Assembly (NCBI GenBank): GCA_035513575.1
Contig: DATKBW010000176.1
Location: forward strand, 1 to 39,869
Origin: JAHWKI01 sp035513575
GTDB taxonomy: Bacteria > Gemmatimonadota > Gemmatimonadetes > Longimicrobiales > RSA9
Direction of reading: 5' to 3'
Length of the DNA stretch: 39,869 nt
Shown here piece by piece: positions 25,414-33,243 of this stretch (positions within the stretch are counted from its first letter, which is position 1; each line of letters starts with the position of its first letter). The notes beneath the pieces were generated by a model. The model saw only the letters and a list, made by a program, of their open reading frames with translations. It was not told the DNA's origin and ran no database searches. The translations under genes and the position numbers were made by a program.

Positions 25414-26831
25414 CGTCCCTCCAGCCACCCGCCGGAGAACCCGGCGCGGCAGAGGCCGGTCACGATGTACGGGCTCTCGCGCATCAGCTCCCATATCAGC
25501 CCCGTCCTGTGGTTCTCGATCATGGTGAGGATCGGGCCCTGGTCGATGCCCAGGTGGTCCTCGTCGAACCAGCCCACATCGGCCACGATCTGTCCGTCGC
25601 TCACCGGCGCGCCGGGCTCGCGGAGCGTCGGGTTGAACGCGTCCCGGAAGCCGTAGGGGCCGTACAGGAACGGCCCGTAGCGTTGCACCATCGCGCGCAG
25701 CGCCGGCACGGCGATCTCCGGGGCGAACGGGACCGACCCGCCCGCCGCGGTGGGGACCAGGGTGCCGTCGTCGTTCACGCCGGTGGCGGCGGCGCCGCGG
25801 GCCCAGTAACCCCGGAAGGTGCGGCTCCGCCCGCCCACCGTGGTCGTGAAGCTCCCCGGCCCATCGCTCGCCGTCAGCCCCCACGCGTCCTCGCCGTAGC
25901 CGAGCCAGCCGCCGGGGTTGTCCATCGCGTACGCCTGCTGCGCCAGGGTGGCGCGGCGCGAGTTCTCGAAATAGTCGATCCCATGCTGGCGCATGTACGC
26001 GTCCCGGATGCCGCGGAAATCGATCCAGACGTGCGAGTACTGGTGCCCGAACAGGGGCCCGAAGTTCACGTGGAGCTGGCCGTAGTACGAGACCCAGCGG
26101 TAGGTCGACGTCCACTCCCCCCACGCGGCCGGGTCCACGGGGTAGGTGGGCGAGCCCAGGGCCAGGATGTAGAGGAGCATGGCTTCGTTGTAGCCGCGCC
26201 AGTCGTGCACGGAGAAGCCCTCCTCCGGGCTCCATGCCAGCGCCACCAGCGGCGGGCGGGGCGCCGCCCAGTCCCATTCCACGCGCCGGTAGATCGAGTC
26301 CGCCATCTCCCGGATCTCCGGCTCGGGCGCGTCGCTCCCGTCGAAGTACTGCTGCGCCGCCAGCACCCCGCCCAGCAGCAGCGCCGTGTCGATGGTGGAG
26401 AGCTCCGTGGTCCCGCTCCGCTCCCCCGTGCTCATGTCGAGGAAATGGTAGAAGAACCCCCGGTAGCCCGTCACGCCCGTGGCATGCGCGTGCTGCGGAG
26501 CGTCGCGGAAGAACCGCAGCGTGGCCGCGGTCCGCGCGGCCGCATCCGCCCGGCTCACCCACCCGCGCTCCACGCCGACCGGGTAGGCCGTGAGCGCGAA
26601 CCCCACGGCGGCAATGCTGGAGAACGGCGGGTCGGGCCAGCGGTCGGGCGTCAGCCCGTTCGATGCGCTGGTCGTCTCCCAGAAGAACGCGAACGTCCGC
26701 TCCTGGACGTCATCGAAGAACGGGCCGGGGTCCACCGGCACCGTGTCCGGGCCGGTGGACGGCGTGCCCGCTTCCGTCCCGCAGCCGCCGTGGAGCAGCG
26801 CCGCGAGCAGGACCAGGGTCAGTCGGTGCAT
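25407..26831 (-). CDS. GH144-type endo-beta-1,2-glucanase lipoprotein, copy 1
   Basis: A 474-residue protein, ATG at 26831, with a short signal ending LLHGGC (Cys17, a slightly unusual lipobox). It has the same PF10091/GH144 domain as copy 2, with GYRGFFYHFLDM, DWRGYNEAMLLY (Glu216), FGHQYSHVWIDFRGIRD and IDQGPILTMIENHRTGL. It is the first enzyme gene after susD, across an 89-bp gap holding a strong hairpin. No good Shine-Dalgarno is visible before the ATG, which may lower its translation relative to SusCD. The two copies are clearly paralogous but diverged along their length, so they may differ in chain-length preference or location. Confidence 0.88.
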   Translation of the reverse strand: MHRLTLVLLAALLHGGCGTEAGTPSTGPDTVPVDPGPFFDDVQERTFAFFWETTSASNGLTPDRWPDPPFSSIAAVGFALTAYPVGVERGWVSRADAAARTAATLRFFRDAPQHAHATGVTGYRGFFYHFLDMSTGERSGTTELSTIDTALLLGGVLAAQQYFDGSDAPEPEIREMADSIYRRVEWDWAAPRPPLVALAWSPEEGFSVHDWRGYNEAMLLYILALGSPTYPVDPAAWGEWTSTYRWVSYYGQLHVNFGPLFGHQYSHVWIDFRGIRDAYMRQHGIDYFENSRRATLAQQAYAMDNPGGWLGYGEDAWGLTASDGPGSFTTTVGGRSRTFRGYWARGAAATGVNDDGTLVPTAAGGSVPFAPEIAVPALRAMVQRYGPFLYGPYGFRDAFNPTLREPGAPVSDGQIVADVGWFDEDHLGIDQGPILTMIENHRTGLIWELMRESPYIVTGLCRAGFSGGWLEGRC

Positions 26832-26850
26832 CCGCTACCGCACGAGAAGC

Positions 26851-26885
26851 GAACGCCGCCCCCGAGACTGCCGGGGGCGGCGTTC
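26851..26885 (-). terminator. 14-bp perfect hairpin between susD and the GH144 genes
   Basis: GAACGCCGCCCCCG (26851-26864) and CGGGGGCGGCGTTC (26872-26885) are exact reverse complements with a seven-base loop. It is the longest perfect short-loop stem I found in the window. It lies 20 bases before the GH144 start and 35 after the susD stop. No U tract follows on the transcribed strand, so it may be a transcript-stabilising end for susCD or a partial terminator/attenuator that sets lower expression of the enzymes and ABC genes. Confidence 0.6.
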
Positions 26886-26920
26886 CGTTGATCAGGATCC
26901 AGGTACGTCCGCGCCCCGCA

Positions 26921-28825
26921 TCAGTACCCGGGGTTCTGCGCCAGCTCCGCCACGGTCACCTCGGCGAGGGGGACCGGGTAGAGCTCGTGCTTCCCTTCCT
27001 GGAACACCAGCGCCGGGCAGCCGGCCGGCAACGACCGGTCCTCGCACGTCAGCGCTTCCATGACCGCACCCGCGCGTCCCTGCCGGATGAGGTCGAACCA
27101 GCGATGCTGCTCCATCGCCAGCTCGTGCCGGCGCTCCGCCCAGATCGCGTCCAGCAGCGCCTGCCCGCCCGCCGTCACGTCCGGCAGCAGCGCCAGCACC
27201 GGCACGTCCACCGAGAGCGTCTCCGTCGTCGGCGACCCTTCGGCCGGGTGGCTCACCCGCAACAGGTCCAGCGTCACGGTCGCGGCGGGCGGGAAATCAT
27301 CGACGCGGCCCAGGTACGAGTCCAGGTCCGTGATGGGCGTCCCCTCGACCTCCGTGATGATGTCCAGGTTCGTCACGCGCACCGGGAGCGGGGTGATCGT
27401 GTTGTCCCGCACGTCGGTGAAGCTGCGCACGCCGGCGGCGTACGCCTGCGTCGCCTCGTCCACGAACCGCACCCCGACGCGGCTGCTCGTCCCCAGCCCC
27501 AGCACCCCGGTGACCAGGGTGTCCGACAGCTCCTCGGGGTGGAGCCCCAGCGTCACGTCCATGCCGCTCCGGGCGCGCTCCCGCACCATGTTCAGCCACG
27601 TCCGGGCCTGACCCTCGTTGCCCGTGCGGAAGGCCGCTTCGGCGCCCAGCAGCAGCACGTCGGCGTAGCGGATCCGGCGGATGTTCACGCCGCTGTTCCC
27701 CGGGCCGCCGGGGTTGTTGGCCGGTGTGTACACCTTCGAGTTGAACCGCGGGTTCGGCATCGTCGGCTCGCGGCGGACCACGATCCCCGACCCGTCCGGG
27801 ACCATCTCCCAGGGATAGAGGATCGTCGCCTGCAGACGCGGGTCACCCGGCTCGTAGGACTCCTCCAGGTCCGGGGAGGGTGTGTTGAAGCCCCAGCCGA
27901 TGTTCGGCGTGCCGCGCACGCCCTGGACCTGCGCGTACTGCGACGCGCCGCCCGACGGCGACGTGTTGCCGCCCTCCACCGCGATCGTCTGCACCTCGAA
28001 CACCGACTCGGAAGAGTTCTCGCCCATCGGCGAGAAGAGCTCGGCGTAATCCGGGTACAGCGAGTACTCCCCCGAGCCGATCACCGCCTGCGCCTGCGTC
28101 AACGCCTCCGCGTACTCCTCCTGGAACATGTGGGCCTGCGCCAGCAGCGCCCGGGCCGCCCCCCTGGTGGCGCGGCCTTCATCGGCCGCCGAGTACCCGG
28201 ACCGCTCCGGCAGCACCGCGATGGCGTCCTGGAGGTCCTGCTCGATCTGCGCGAAGACCGCGTCCTGCGTGGCTCGCTGCTGATAGAAATCACCGGGGCG
28301 CAGCGGCTCCGTGATGAGCGGCACGCCGCCATACGCCCGGGCCAGGAAGAAGTAGTAGTAGGCCCGGAGGAACTTGTTCTCGCCCACGAGCCGCGCCCGG
28401 CGCGCCTCGTCCATCGCGACCTGCGGGATGTTCTCGATGGCCACGTTCGCCCGGTAGATCCCCTGGTAATAGCCCATCCAGGTCTCCCGGAAGACGAGGT
28501 TGCCCGACTCGAACGTGAGGCTCGTGAACTCGATGAGGTAGCCCGCGTCGTTCGGGTGGCTCCCCTTCGTCGCGTCGTCCGACACGATGTCCGTCATGCC
28601 GACCCAGAACAGCGTATGGGTCTGCCAGTTGCGGAGCATGGCGTAGGCGGCGTTGGTGGCCTGGAGGGCCTGCGCCTCCGTCGTGAAGAAGTTCGATGTC
28701 GTCAGCTGCGCCTTCGGCTCCGTGGCCAGGAAGTCGTCGCACCCGAAGAGAACGAGGACGAGCGGCAGCGCACGGCGCAGCGGCGTCCTCCTCGATCCGC
28801 GGGTGTCGTTCCGATGTGCTCTCAT
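26921..28825 (-). CDS. SusD/RagB-family lipoprotein with an inserted PDZ-like domain
   Basis: A 634-residue protein; ATG at 28825 with GGAG just upstream; lipobox LFGC (Cys29). SusD features: TTSNFFTTEAQALQATNAAY, then KFLRAYYYFFLARAYGGVPLI, LNMVRERARSG, AERRHELAMEQHRWFDLIR and C-terminal ELAQNPGY. Between LNMVRERARSG and the AERRHEL segment, where SusD proteins normally have a short link, there are about 120 residues. Their core (about 439-544) reads like an HtrA-type PDZ: GVRF, AAGV, LDIITEVEGTPITDLDSYL, PPAATVTLDLLRV, LSVDVPV. Removing it leaves about 515-530 residues, the usual SusD size. It would still cap the adjacent SusC. The PDZ call is from pattern and the SusD call is secure. Confidence 0.92.
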   Translation of the reverse strand: MRAHRNDTRGSRRTPLRRALPLVLVLFGCDDFLATEPKAQLTTSNFFTTEAQALQATNAAYAMLRNWQTHTLFWVGMTDIVSDDATKGSHPNDAGYLIEFTSLTFESGNLVFRETWMGYYQGIYRANVAIENIPQVAMDEARRARLVGENKFLRAYYYFFLARAYGGVPLITEPLRPGDFYQQRATQDAVFAQIEQDLQDAIAVLPERSGYSAADEGRATRGAARALLAQAHMFQEEYAEALTQAQAVIGSGEYSLYPDYAELFSPMGENSSESVFEVQTIAVEGGNTSPSGGASQYAQVQGVRGTPNIGWGFNTPSPDLEESYEPGDPRLQATILYPWEMVPDGSGIVVRREPTMPNPRFNSKVYTPANNPGGPGNSGVNIRRIRYADVLLLGAEAAFRTGNEGQARTWLNMVRERARSGMDVTLGLHPEELSDTLVTGVLGLGTSSRVGVRFVDEATQAYAAGVRSFTDVRDNTITPLPVRVTNLDIITEVEGTPITDLDSYLGRVDDFPPAATVTLDLLRVSHPAEGSPTTETLSVDVPVLALLPDVTAGGQALLDAIWAERRHELAMEQHRWFDLIRQGRAGAVMEALTCEDRSLPAGCPALVFQEGKHELYPVPLAEVTVAELAQNPGY

Positions 28826-28848
28826 GATCTCCACCTTGCGGTTCGGGT

Positions 28849-31800
28849 TCAGAAGCTGAGGTCGACGCCGACCGTAACGATCCGCGCCGGAGGATAGAGG
28901 ACGTTGAGCTGGTCCAGCCCGCTGTTGATTACCGTGCCCGAGGTCAGCTCGGGCGTGTACCCGCTGTAATCCGTCCACAGGAACAGGCTGGTCCCGCTGA
29001 CGTAGAGCCTGGCCAGGTCGACGCCCATCCGCTGCGACAGCTCCTGCGGCACACGGTACCCGAGGCGGGCGCTGTGCAGCTTCAGGAACGACCCGTCCTC
29101 GAGCCAGCGCTCCGACGGCTGGTAGTTGTGGCCCGCGCTCGTGATCCGCGGCTCCCAGTTGCTGGTGCCGACGCCGTTCCACCGGTCGAGGTAGCTCACC
29201 TCGAAGTTCTCCGCATGGAACCGCCTCGCCTTCTTCGCGTTCAGCACCTCGTTGCCGGACTGCCCGCTGAACCCGATGCCCATGTCGAACGCGCCCAGGC
29301 GCAGGTCCGCGTCGAAGCCGTAAATGACGTCCGGGATCGGCGAACCGATGAACGTCATGTCCTCCGCGTTGATCACGCCGTCCCCGTTCAGGTCGGCGTA
29401 ACGCAGGTCACCGGGCTGTTCGCCGCCCCGGATCGGCGAGCTGGCGATCTCCTCGGGCGTCTGGAACACTCCCTCGACCCGGTACCCCCAGTAGGCCCCG
29501 ATCGGCTCGCCCGGCACGGTCCGGGTGGTGAACCCCATCCCGGCGACCGCGCCGCCGAAGATCTCCTCACGGCCCTGGCCCAGCGCCAGCACCTCGTTGT
29601 CGATGGTGGCGCCGTTCGCCGACAGCTCGAGGTTGAGCGGCCCCACCTGGCCGAACCACGTCACCAGCCCTTCCAGACCCTTGTTGCGAACCTCCGCCGC
29701 GTTCACGAACGGCTGCTGGTTGACCCCGACATAGCTCGGGATCGGCACCCGGACCAGAATGCCCTCCGTCGTCCGGTTGTAATAGTCGACCGTGGTCTGG
29801 ACCCGGCCGCCCCAGAACGCCGCATCCACGCCGATGTTGTACTGGCCCGTCTCCTCCCACCGCACGTCCGGGTTCGCCAGCGAGATCGGCGCCGCGCCGT
29901 AGCGGAGCTCCCCGCCCAGGGGGTAGTTCAGGTTCCCGGTGATCAGCGCGACCGCCGGGTACGACCCGATCTTGTCGTTGCCGATCTTCCCCCAGCTCGC
30001 GCGCAGCTTGAGGGCCGACACGGCGTCCATGTCCGCCATGAACGATTCCTGCGCCAGGTCCCACCCCACGGCCAGCGACGGGAAGTACCCGTAGCGGTTC
30101 GTCTCGCCGAAGCGGGAGGAGCCGTCCACCCGCATCGACCCGGTGAACAGGTACCGGTCCATCAGCGTGTAGTTCGTCCGGAAGAGGTACGACAGCATCC
30201 GCCAGTCGGAGGCGCTGTTGAAGTTCGTCGACCCCTCCGCCGCCGCCGCGTTCAGATACCAGAGGCTCGGGTCATCGCCCGCCACGTTCACGCGGCTGCC
30301 GCCGAAATCCTCGTTGTAGAACGACTGCGCGGTGATCCCGCCGAGCACCGTCAGGCGGTGCGGGTCGGCCAGGTAGTTCCAGGTGAGCGTGTTCTCCCAC
30401 AGCCAGCTGTCCGTGTTCTCGAACCGGATGCCCACGTTCGACTCCACGTTCTGCTGCGTCGCCGACACGTAGAAGACCGGGACGAAGCTCCGGAAATTCG
30501 TCCGCTCGTAGTCGAGCCCGAAGCTGGAGCGGAACAAGAAGTTGTCCAGGAACGTCGCCTCGCCGTACACGTTGCCCACCATCCGCTGGGCCCCGCCCCT
30601 GTTGTTCGTGTAGAACACCGACGCCGCGGGATTGCCCGTGGTGGCGCGCGAGATCTCGTTGAACGTGCCGTCGTCGTTGCGCGGCGCCACGGTCGGCTCC
30701 GCGTGGTAGATCGAGCCCAGCACGTTCGGCGGCCGCTGGTCGTCGGTCGCGGTGAAGTTCAGGTTGTGCCCGATCTTGATGGCCGGCGACAGCGCGTAGT
30801 CGTTGTTGAGCCGGACCGTCATGCGCTCGAACGCCGAGTGCGGGATCACGCCCGACTGGTCGATGTAGTTCGCGCTGAAGTAGTACGTGATCCGATCGGT
30901 ACCGCCCGATGCCGTGAACTGGACGTTCTGGATCGGCGCGCTCTCGAAGATCTCGTCCTGCCAGTCCGTGTCGGGACCCGTGTAGCCCGTCGGGAACGGC
31001 GGCGTCCCGCCCAGGTTCGCCTCCAGCTCGTTGATGAGCTCCGCGTACTGCTGCGCGTTCACCATGTCGATGGGGTTCAGCACGCTCTGCGTCCCCGCGT
31101 ACGCGTTCAGCCGGTACGTCGTCCGGCGCGACTCGACCCCGCGCTTGGTCGTGATGATGATCACGCCGTTCGCGCCCCGCGACCCGTAGATCGCCGTCGC
31201 CGACGCGTCCTTCAGCACGTCCACCGACTGCACGTCATGGGCCGACAGGAACTGGATGTCGTCCACCAGCATCCCGTCCACCACGTACAGCGGCGACGCG
31301 TCGTTGAGCGTGCCGACGCCGCGGATCCGCACGATGGCGTCCGCCCCCGGCTCGCCCGAGATCGGCGTCACCTGCATGCCGGCCACCTTGCCCTGCAGCG
31401 ACTGCACCACGCTCGGCGTCGCCATCTCGGTGACCTCGCTCCCGTCCAGGCTCGACACCGACCCGGTCACGTCCCGGCGCTGCTGCGTGCCGTAGCCCGT
31501 GACCACGATCTCGGCCAGCGCCACCGCCGACACGTCCAGCGCAACGGTGAGCGTGGTCCGCCCGTTCAGCGGCTCTTCCAGGTCCGCGAAGCCGATCAGC
31601 GCGAACACCAGCGTGTCGTTCGGGCTCGGCACCTGGAGCGTGAACCGGCCGGTAGCGTTCGTCAGCGTGCCGATGGGCGTGCCCTTGACCATCACGTTCA
31701 CCCCCGCCAGCGCCTGCCCCGACTCCCCCGACGTCACCGACCCCACCACCCGCGTCTGCTGCGCAGCCGCGGGGACCACTACCAGCACGGCCAACAGGGC

Positions 31801-31884
31801 CGGCAAAAGACCGATCGCCCAGCGCCTCGACGCCGGACGCGCGTCGCGCCACTCCCCCGATGTGTTCCGAACTTCGCTCCTCAT
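28849..31884 (-). CDS. SusC/RagA-family TonB-dependent receptor of the beta-1,2-glucan locus
   Basis: A 1011-residue protein, ATG at 31884 with a strong AGGAGG site. The N terminus is long and charged before the signal hydrophobic stretch (GLLPALLAVLVVVPAAAQQ). Domains: carboxypeptidase-regulatory-like (GSVTSGESGQALAGVNVMVKG), plug (EIVVTGYGTQQRRDVTGSV, PLYVVDGMLVDD, YGSRGANGVIIITTKRG), and a barrel ending VTVGVDLSF. It would import beta-1,2-oligosaccharides with the SusD encoded 23 bases downstream. It starts 15 bases before the LacI gene's stop-proximal end, so it is very likely co-transcribed with lacI. No N-terminal STN/anti-sigma extension is seen, fitting control by LacI rather than by an ECF pair. 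Confidence 0.94.
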   Translation of the reverse strand: MRSEVRNTSGEWRDARPASRRWAIGLLPALLAVLVVVPAAAQQTRVVGSVTSGESGQALAGVNVMVKGTPIGTLTNATGRFTLQVPSPNDTLVFALIGFADLEEPLNGRTTLTVALDVSAVALAEIVVTGYGTQQRRDVTGSVSSLDGSEVTEMATPSVVQSLQGKVAGMQVTPISGEPGADAIVRIRGVGTLNDASPLYVVDGMLVDDIQFLSAHDVQSVDVLKDASATAIYGSRGANGVIIITTKRGVESRRTTYRLNAYAGTQSVLNPIDMVNAQQYAELINELEANLGGTPPFPTGYTGPDTDWQDEIFESAPIQNVQFTASGGTDRITYYFSANYIDQSGVIPHSAFERMTVRLNNDYALSPAIKIGHNLNFTATDDQRPPNVLGSIYHAEPTVAPRNDDGTFNEISRATTGNPAASVFYTNNRGGAQRMVGNVYGEATFLDNFLFRSSFGLDYERTNFRSFVPVFYVSATQQNVESNVGIRFENTDSWLWENTLTWNYLADPHRLTVLGGITAQSFYNEDFGGSRVNVAGDDPSLWYLNAAAAEGSTNFNSASDWRMLSYLFRTNYTLMDRYLFTGSMRVDGSSRFGETNRYGYFPSLAVGWDLAQESFMADMDAVSALKLRASWGKIGNDKIGSYPAVALITGNLNYPLGGELRYGAAPISLANPDVRWEETGQYNIGVDAAFWGGRVQTTVDYYNRTTEGILVRVPIPSYVGVNQQPFVNAAEVRNKGLEGLVTWFGQVGPLNLELSANGATIDNEVLALGQGREEIFGGAVAGMGFTTRTVPGEPIGAYWGYRVEGVFQTPEEIASSPIRGGEQPGDLRYADLNGDGVINAEDMTFIGSPIPDVIYGFDADLRLGAFDMGIGFSGQSGNEVLNAKKARRFHAENFEVSYLDRWNGVGTSNWEPRITSAGHNYQPSERWLEDGSFLKLHSARLGYRVPQELSQRMGVDLARLYVSGTSLFLWTDYSGYTPELTSGTVINSGLDQLNVLYPPARIVTVGVDLSF

Positions 31885-31899
31885 GCCACCACCTCCTGC

Positions 31900-32961
31900 T
31901 CAGGGTTTGAAGATCCTGACTCCATTGCCGTCCCACCGGCTCACCTCGCCCCCGCCCTCCCGCGGAGCTCCGCACGAGCGCCGCACCACCAGCGACGTCC
32001 CTACCACCTCGTGCCGCGGCTCGTGCGCCGCCCCCTCCTGAAGCGCCAGCAGCAGCAGCTCCACCGCTCGCCGCCCCAGTCCCTGCAGATCCACCTGCAC
32101 CGTCGACAGCGGCGGCGTCACGTACCGCGCGATCGGCACATCGTCGAACCCCACCACCGCCACGTCCTCCGGCACCCGCAGACCCGCCTCCTGCAACGCG
32201 CTCAACGCGCCCACCGCCATCGAGTCGTTCGCCGCGAAGATCGCCGTCGGGCGCTCCGCCAGACCCGCCAGCCGCTGCGCCGCCGCGTACCCACCCTGCT
32301 TCGTGAAGTCCGCTTCCACTTCCCACTCCGGCCGCCGCTCCAGCCCCAGCGCCGCCAGCGTCCGCCCGTACCCCTCCCGCCGCTCCTGCGCGTCGTGGTT
32401 CTGCGCCTCCCCCGCGATCAGCCCGATCCGCTCGTGGCCCAGCGCGCCCAGGTGCCGCACCACCGCCGTCGAGCCCCCCGCGTTGTCCACGTTCAGCGTG
32501 TCGAACCGCCCGTTCGTCGGTCCCGAGTTCACCAGCACCGCCGGCCACGTCGCCGGCACCACCTGCCCCAGCTCCACGGGCGTGATGTCCGGCGACATCA
32601 GGATCAGACCGTCCACCCGCCCCCGCATCGCTCGCAGCGCCGCCGACACCTCGGTCCGGTCCGCGTGCGACCCCGACAGCAGCAGGTGATAGCCCGCCTT
32701 CCGCGTCACGCTGTCCATCCCCCGGATCACCTGCGAGTAGAACTCACCGTACAGGTCCGGCAGGATCACACCCAGGTTCAGCGTCCGCCGCGTGCTCAGG
32801 CTCCGCGCCGCACCGTGCGGCGTGTACTCCAGCGACCTCGCCGCCCGCTCCACCCGGCTCCGCGCCGAGTCGCTCACCGGGCCGCTCCCGTTCAGCACGC
32901 GGGACACGGTGGCGACGGAAACTCCCGCCTCTCGGGCGACATCGCGGATGGTCGCGGACAC
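31900..32961 (-). CDS. LacI-family transcriptional regulator
   Basis: A 353-residue protein, GTG at 32961 behind GGAGG. The N-terminal helix-turn-helix (IRDVAREAGVSVATVSRVLNG, split by family into HTH and hinge entry) is followed by hinge HGAARSLSTRR and a periplasmic-binding-protein-like sugar domain (LGVILPDLYGEFYSQVIRG, IFAANDSMAVGAL, VAVVGFDDVPIARYVTPPLSTV). It is the first gene of the SusCD-GH144-ABC-GH94 unit and is divergent from the GH3 gene. Operator-like palindromes lie in the shared intergenic region, so it probably represses itself, the operon and GH3 until an inducer binds. A sophorose-type inducer would fit; this is not shown by sequence. Confidence 0.93.
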   Translation of the reverse strand: MSATIRDVAREAGVSVATVSRVLNGSGPVSDSARSRVERAARSLEYTPHGAARSLSTRRTLNLGVILPDLYGEFYSQVIRGMDSVTRKAGYHLLLSGSHADRTEVSAALRAMRGRVDGLILMSPDITPVELGQVVPATWPAVLVNSGPTNGRFDTLNVDNAGGSTAVVRHLGALGHERIGLIAGEAQNHDAQERREGYGRTLAALGLERRPEWEVEADFTKQGGYAAAQRLAGLAERPTAIFAANDSMAVGALSALQEAGLRVPEDVAVVGFDDVPIARYVTPPLSTVQVDLQGLGRRAVELLLLALQEGAAHEPRHEVVGTSLVVRRSCGAPREGGGEVSRWDGNGVRIFKP

Positions 32962-32990
32962 GGTCCGATCCTCCAGGCGGAGGCGGTGTA

Positions 32991-33017
32991 TGGAAACGTT
33001 TTCAGAAAACGGTTACA
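32991..33017. promoter_or_regulatory. Two adjacent LacI-type operator candidates
   Basis: TGGAAACGTTTTCA (32991-33004) is a 14-base palindrome with one mismatched pair, centred on CG as in LacI/PurR-family operators. A weaker half-matching copy, GAAAACGGTTAC (33005-33016), is centred 13 bases away. They lie 30-56 bases ahead of the lacI start, at or just after its candidate -10, and also in front of the divergent GH3 gene. Confidence 0.65.
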
Positions 33018-33038
33018 GCCCGCGGGCCGGGTTGTCAA
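33012..33038 (-). promoter_or_regulatory. Candidate promoter for lacI-susCD operon
   Basis: On the - strand TTGACA (33038-33033) is followed after 15 bases by TGTAAC (33017-33012); TAACCG at 17 bases is an alternative -10. The -10 overlaps the second operator half and is directly followed by the main palindrome, a layout suited to repression. The spacer is short for sigma-70, so confidence is limited. Confidence 0.4.
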
Positions 33039-33243
33039 GACCGTTGGTCCGGCAGGGCGTCAGGGGGTGGGGAGAATCCGAAAGTTCCGACGGGGCGTGT
33101 TGCGCGGGGACGGTGTGGCGGGCATGCTTGGCGTGGGCGCCCTTCACCGTCACCGACACGTCCGTCGCCAGGGTCCGGTCCAGGCGCGGCCCGGCGCCGG
33201 CCCCCTCACGCTCGAGATCGTCCACACCGATACGGACGACCCC

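Noticed and set aside
23926..26831. Naming the two PF10091 proteins glucoamylases
   Set aside because: That label is historical. Characterised members of this fold with the shared motifs are endo-beta-1,2-glucanases, and the GH94/GH3/ABC context fits beta-1,2-glucan, not starch.
33191..33200. CCGGCGCCGG palindrome ahead of GH3 as an operator
   Set aside because: GC-only ten-base palindromes are expected often in DNA of this composition, and it is not placed at a recognisable promoter.
29074..33243. Very long + strand open frame fused to the front of the GH3 enzyme
   Set aside because: It is antisense to SusC and LacI and composed of Arg/His/Pro/Val-rich shadow sequence. Only the part from 33244 resembles protein.
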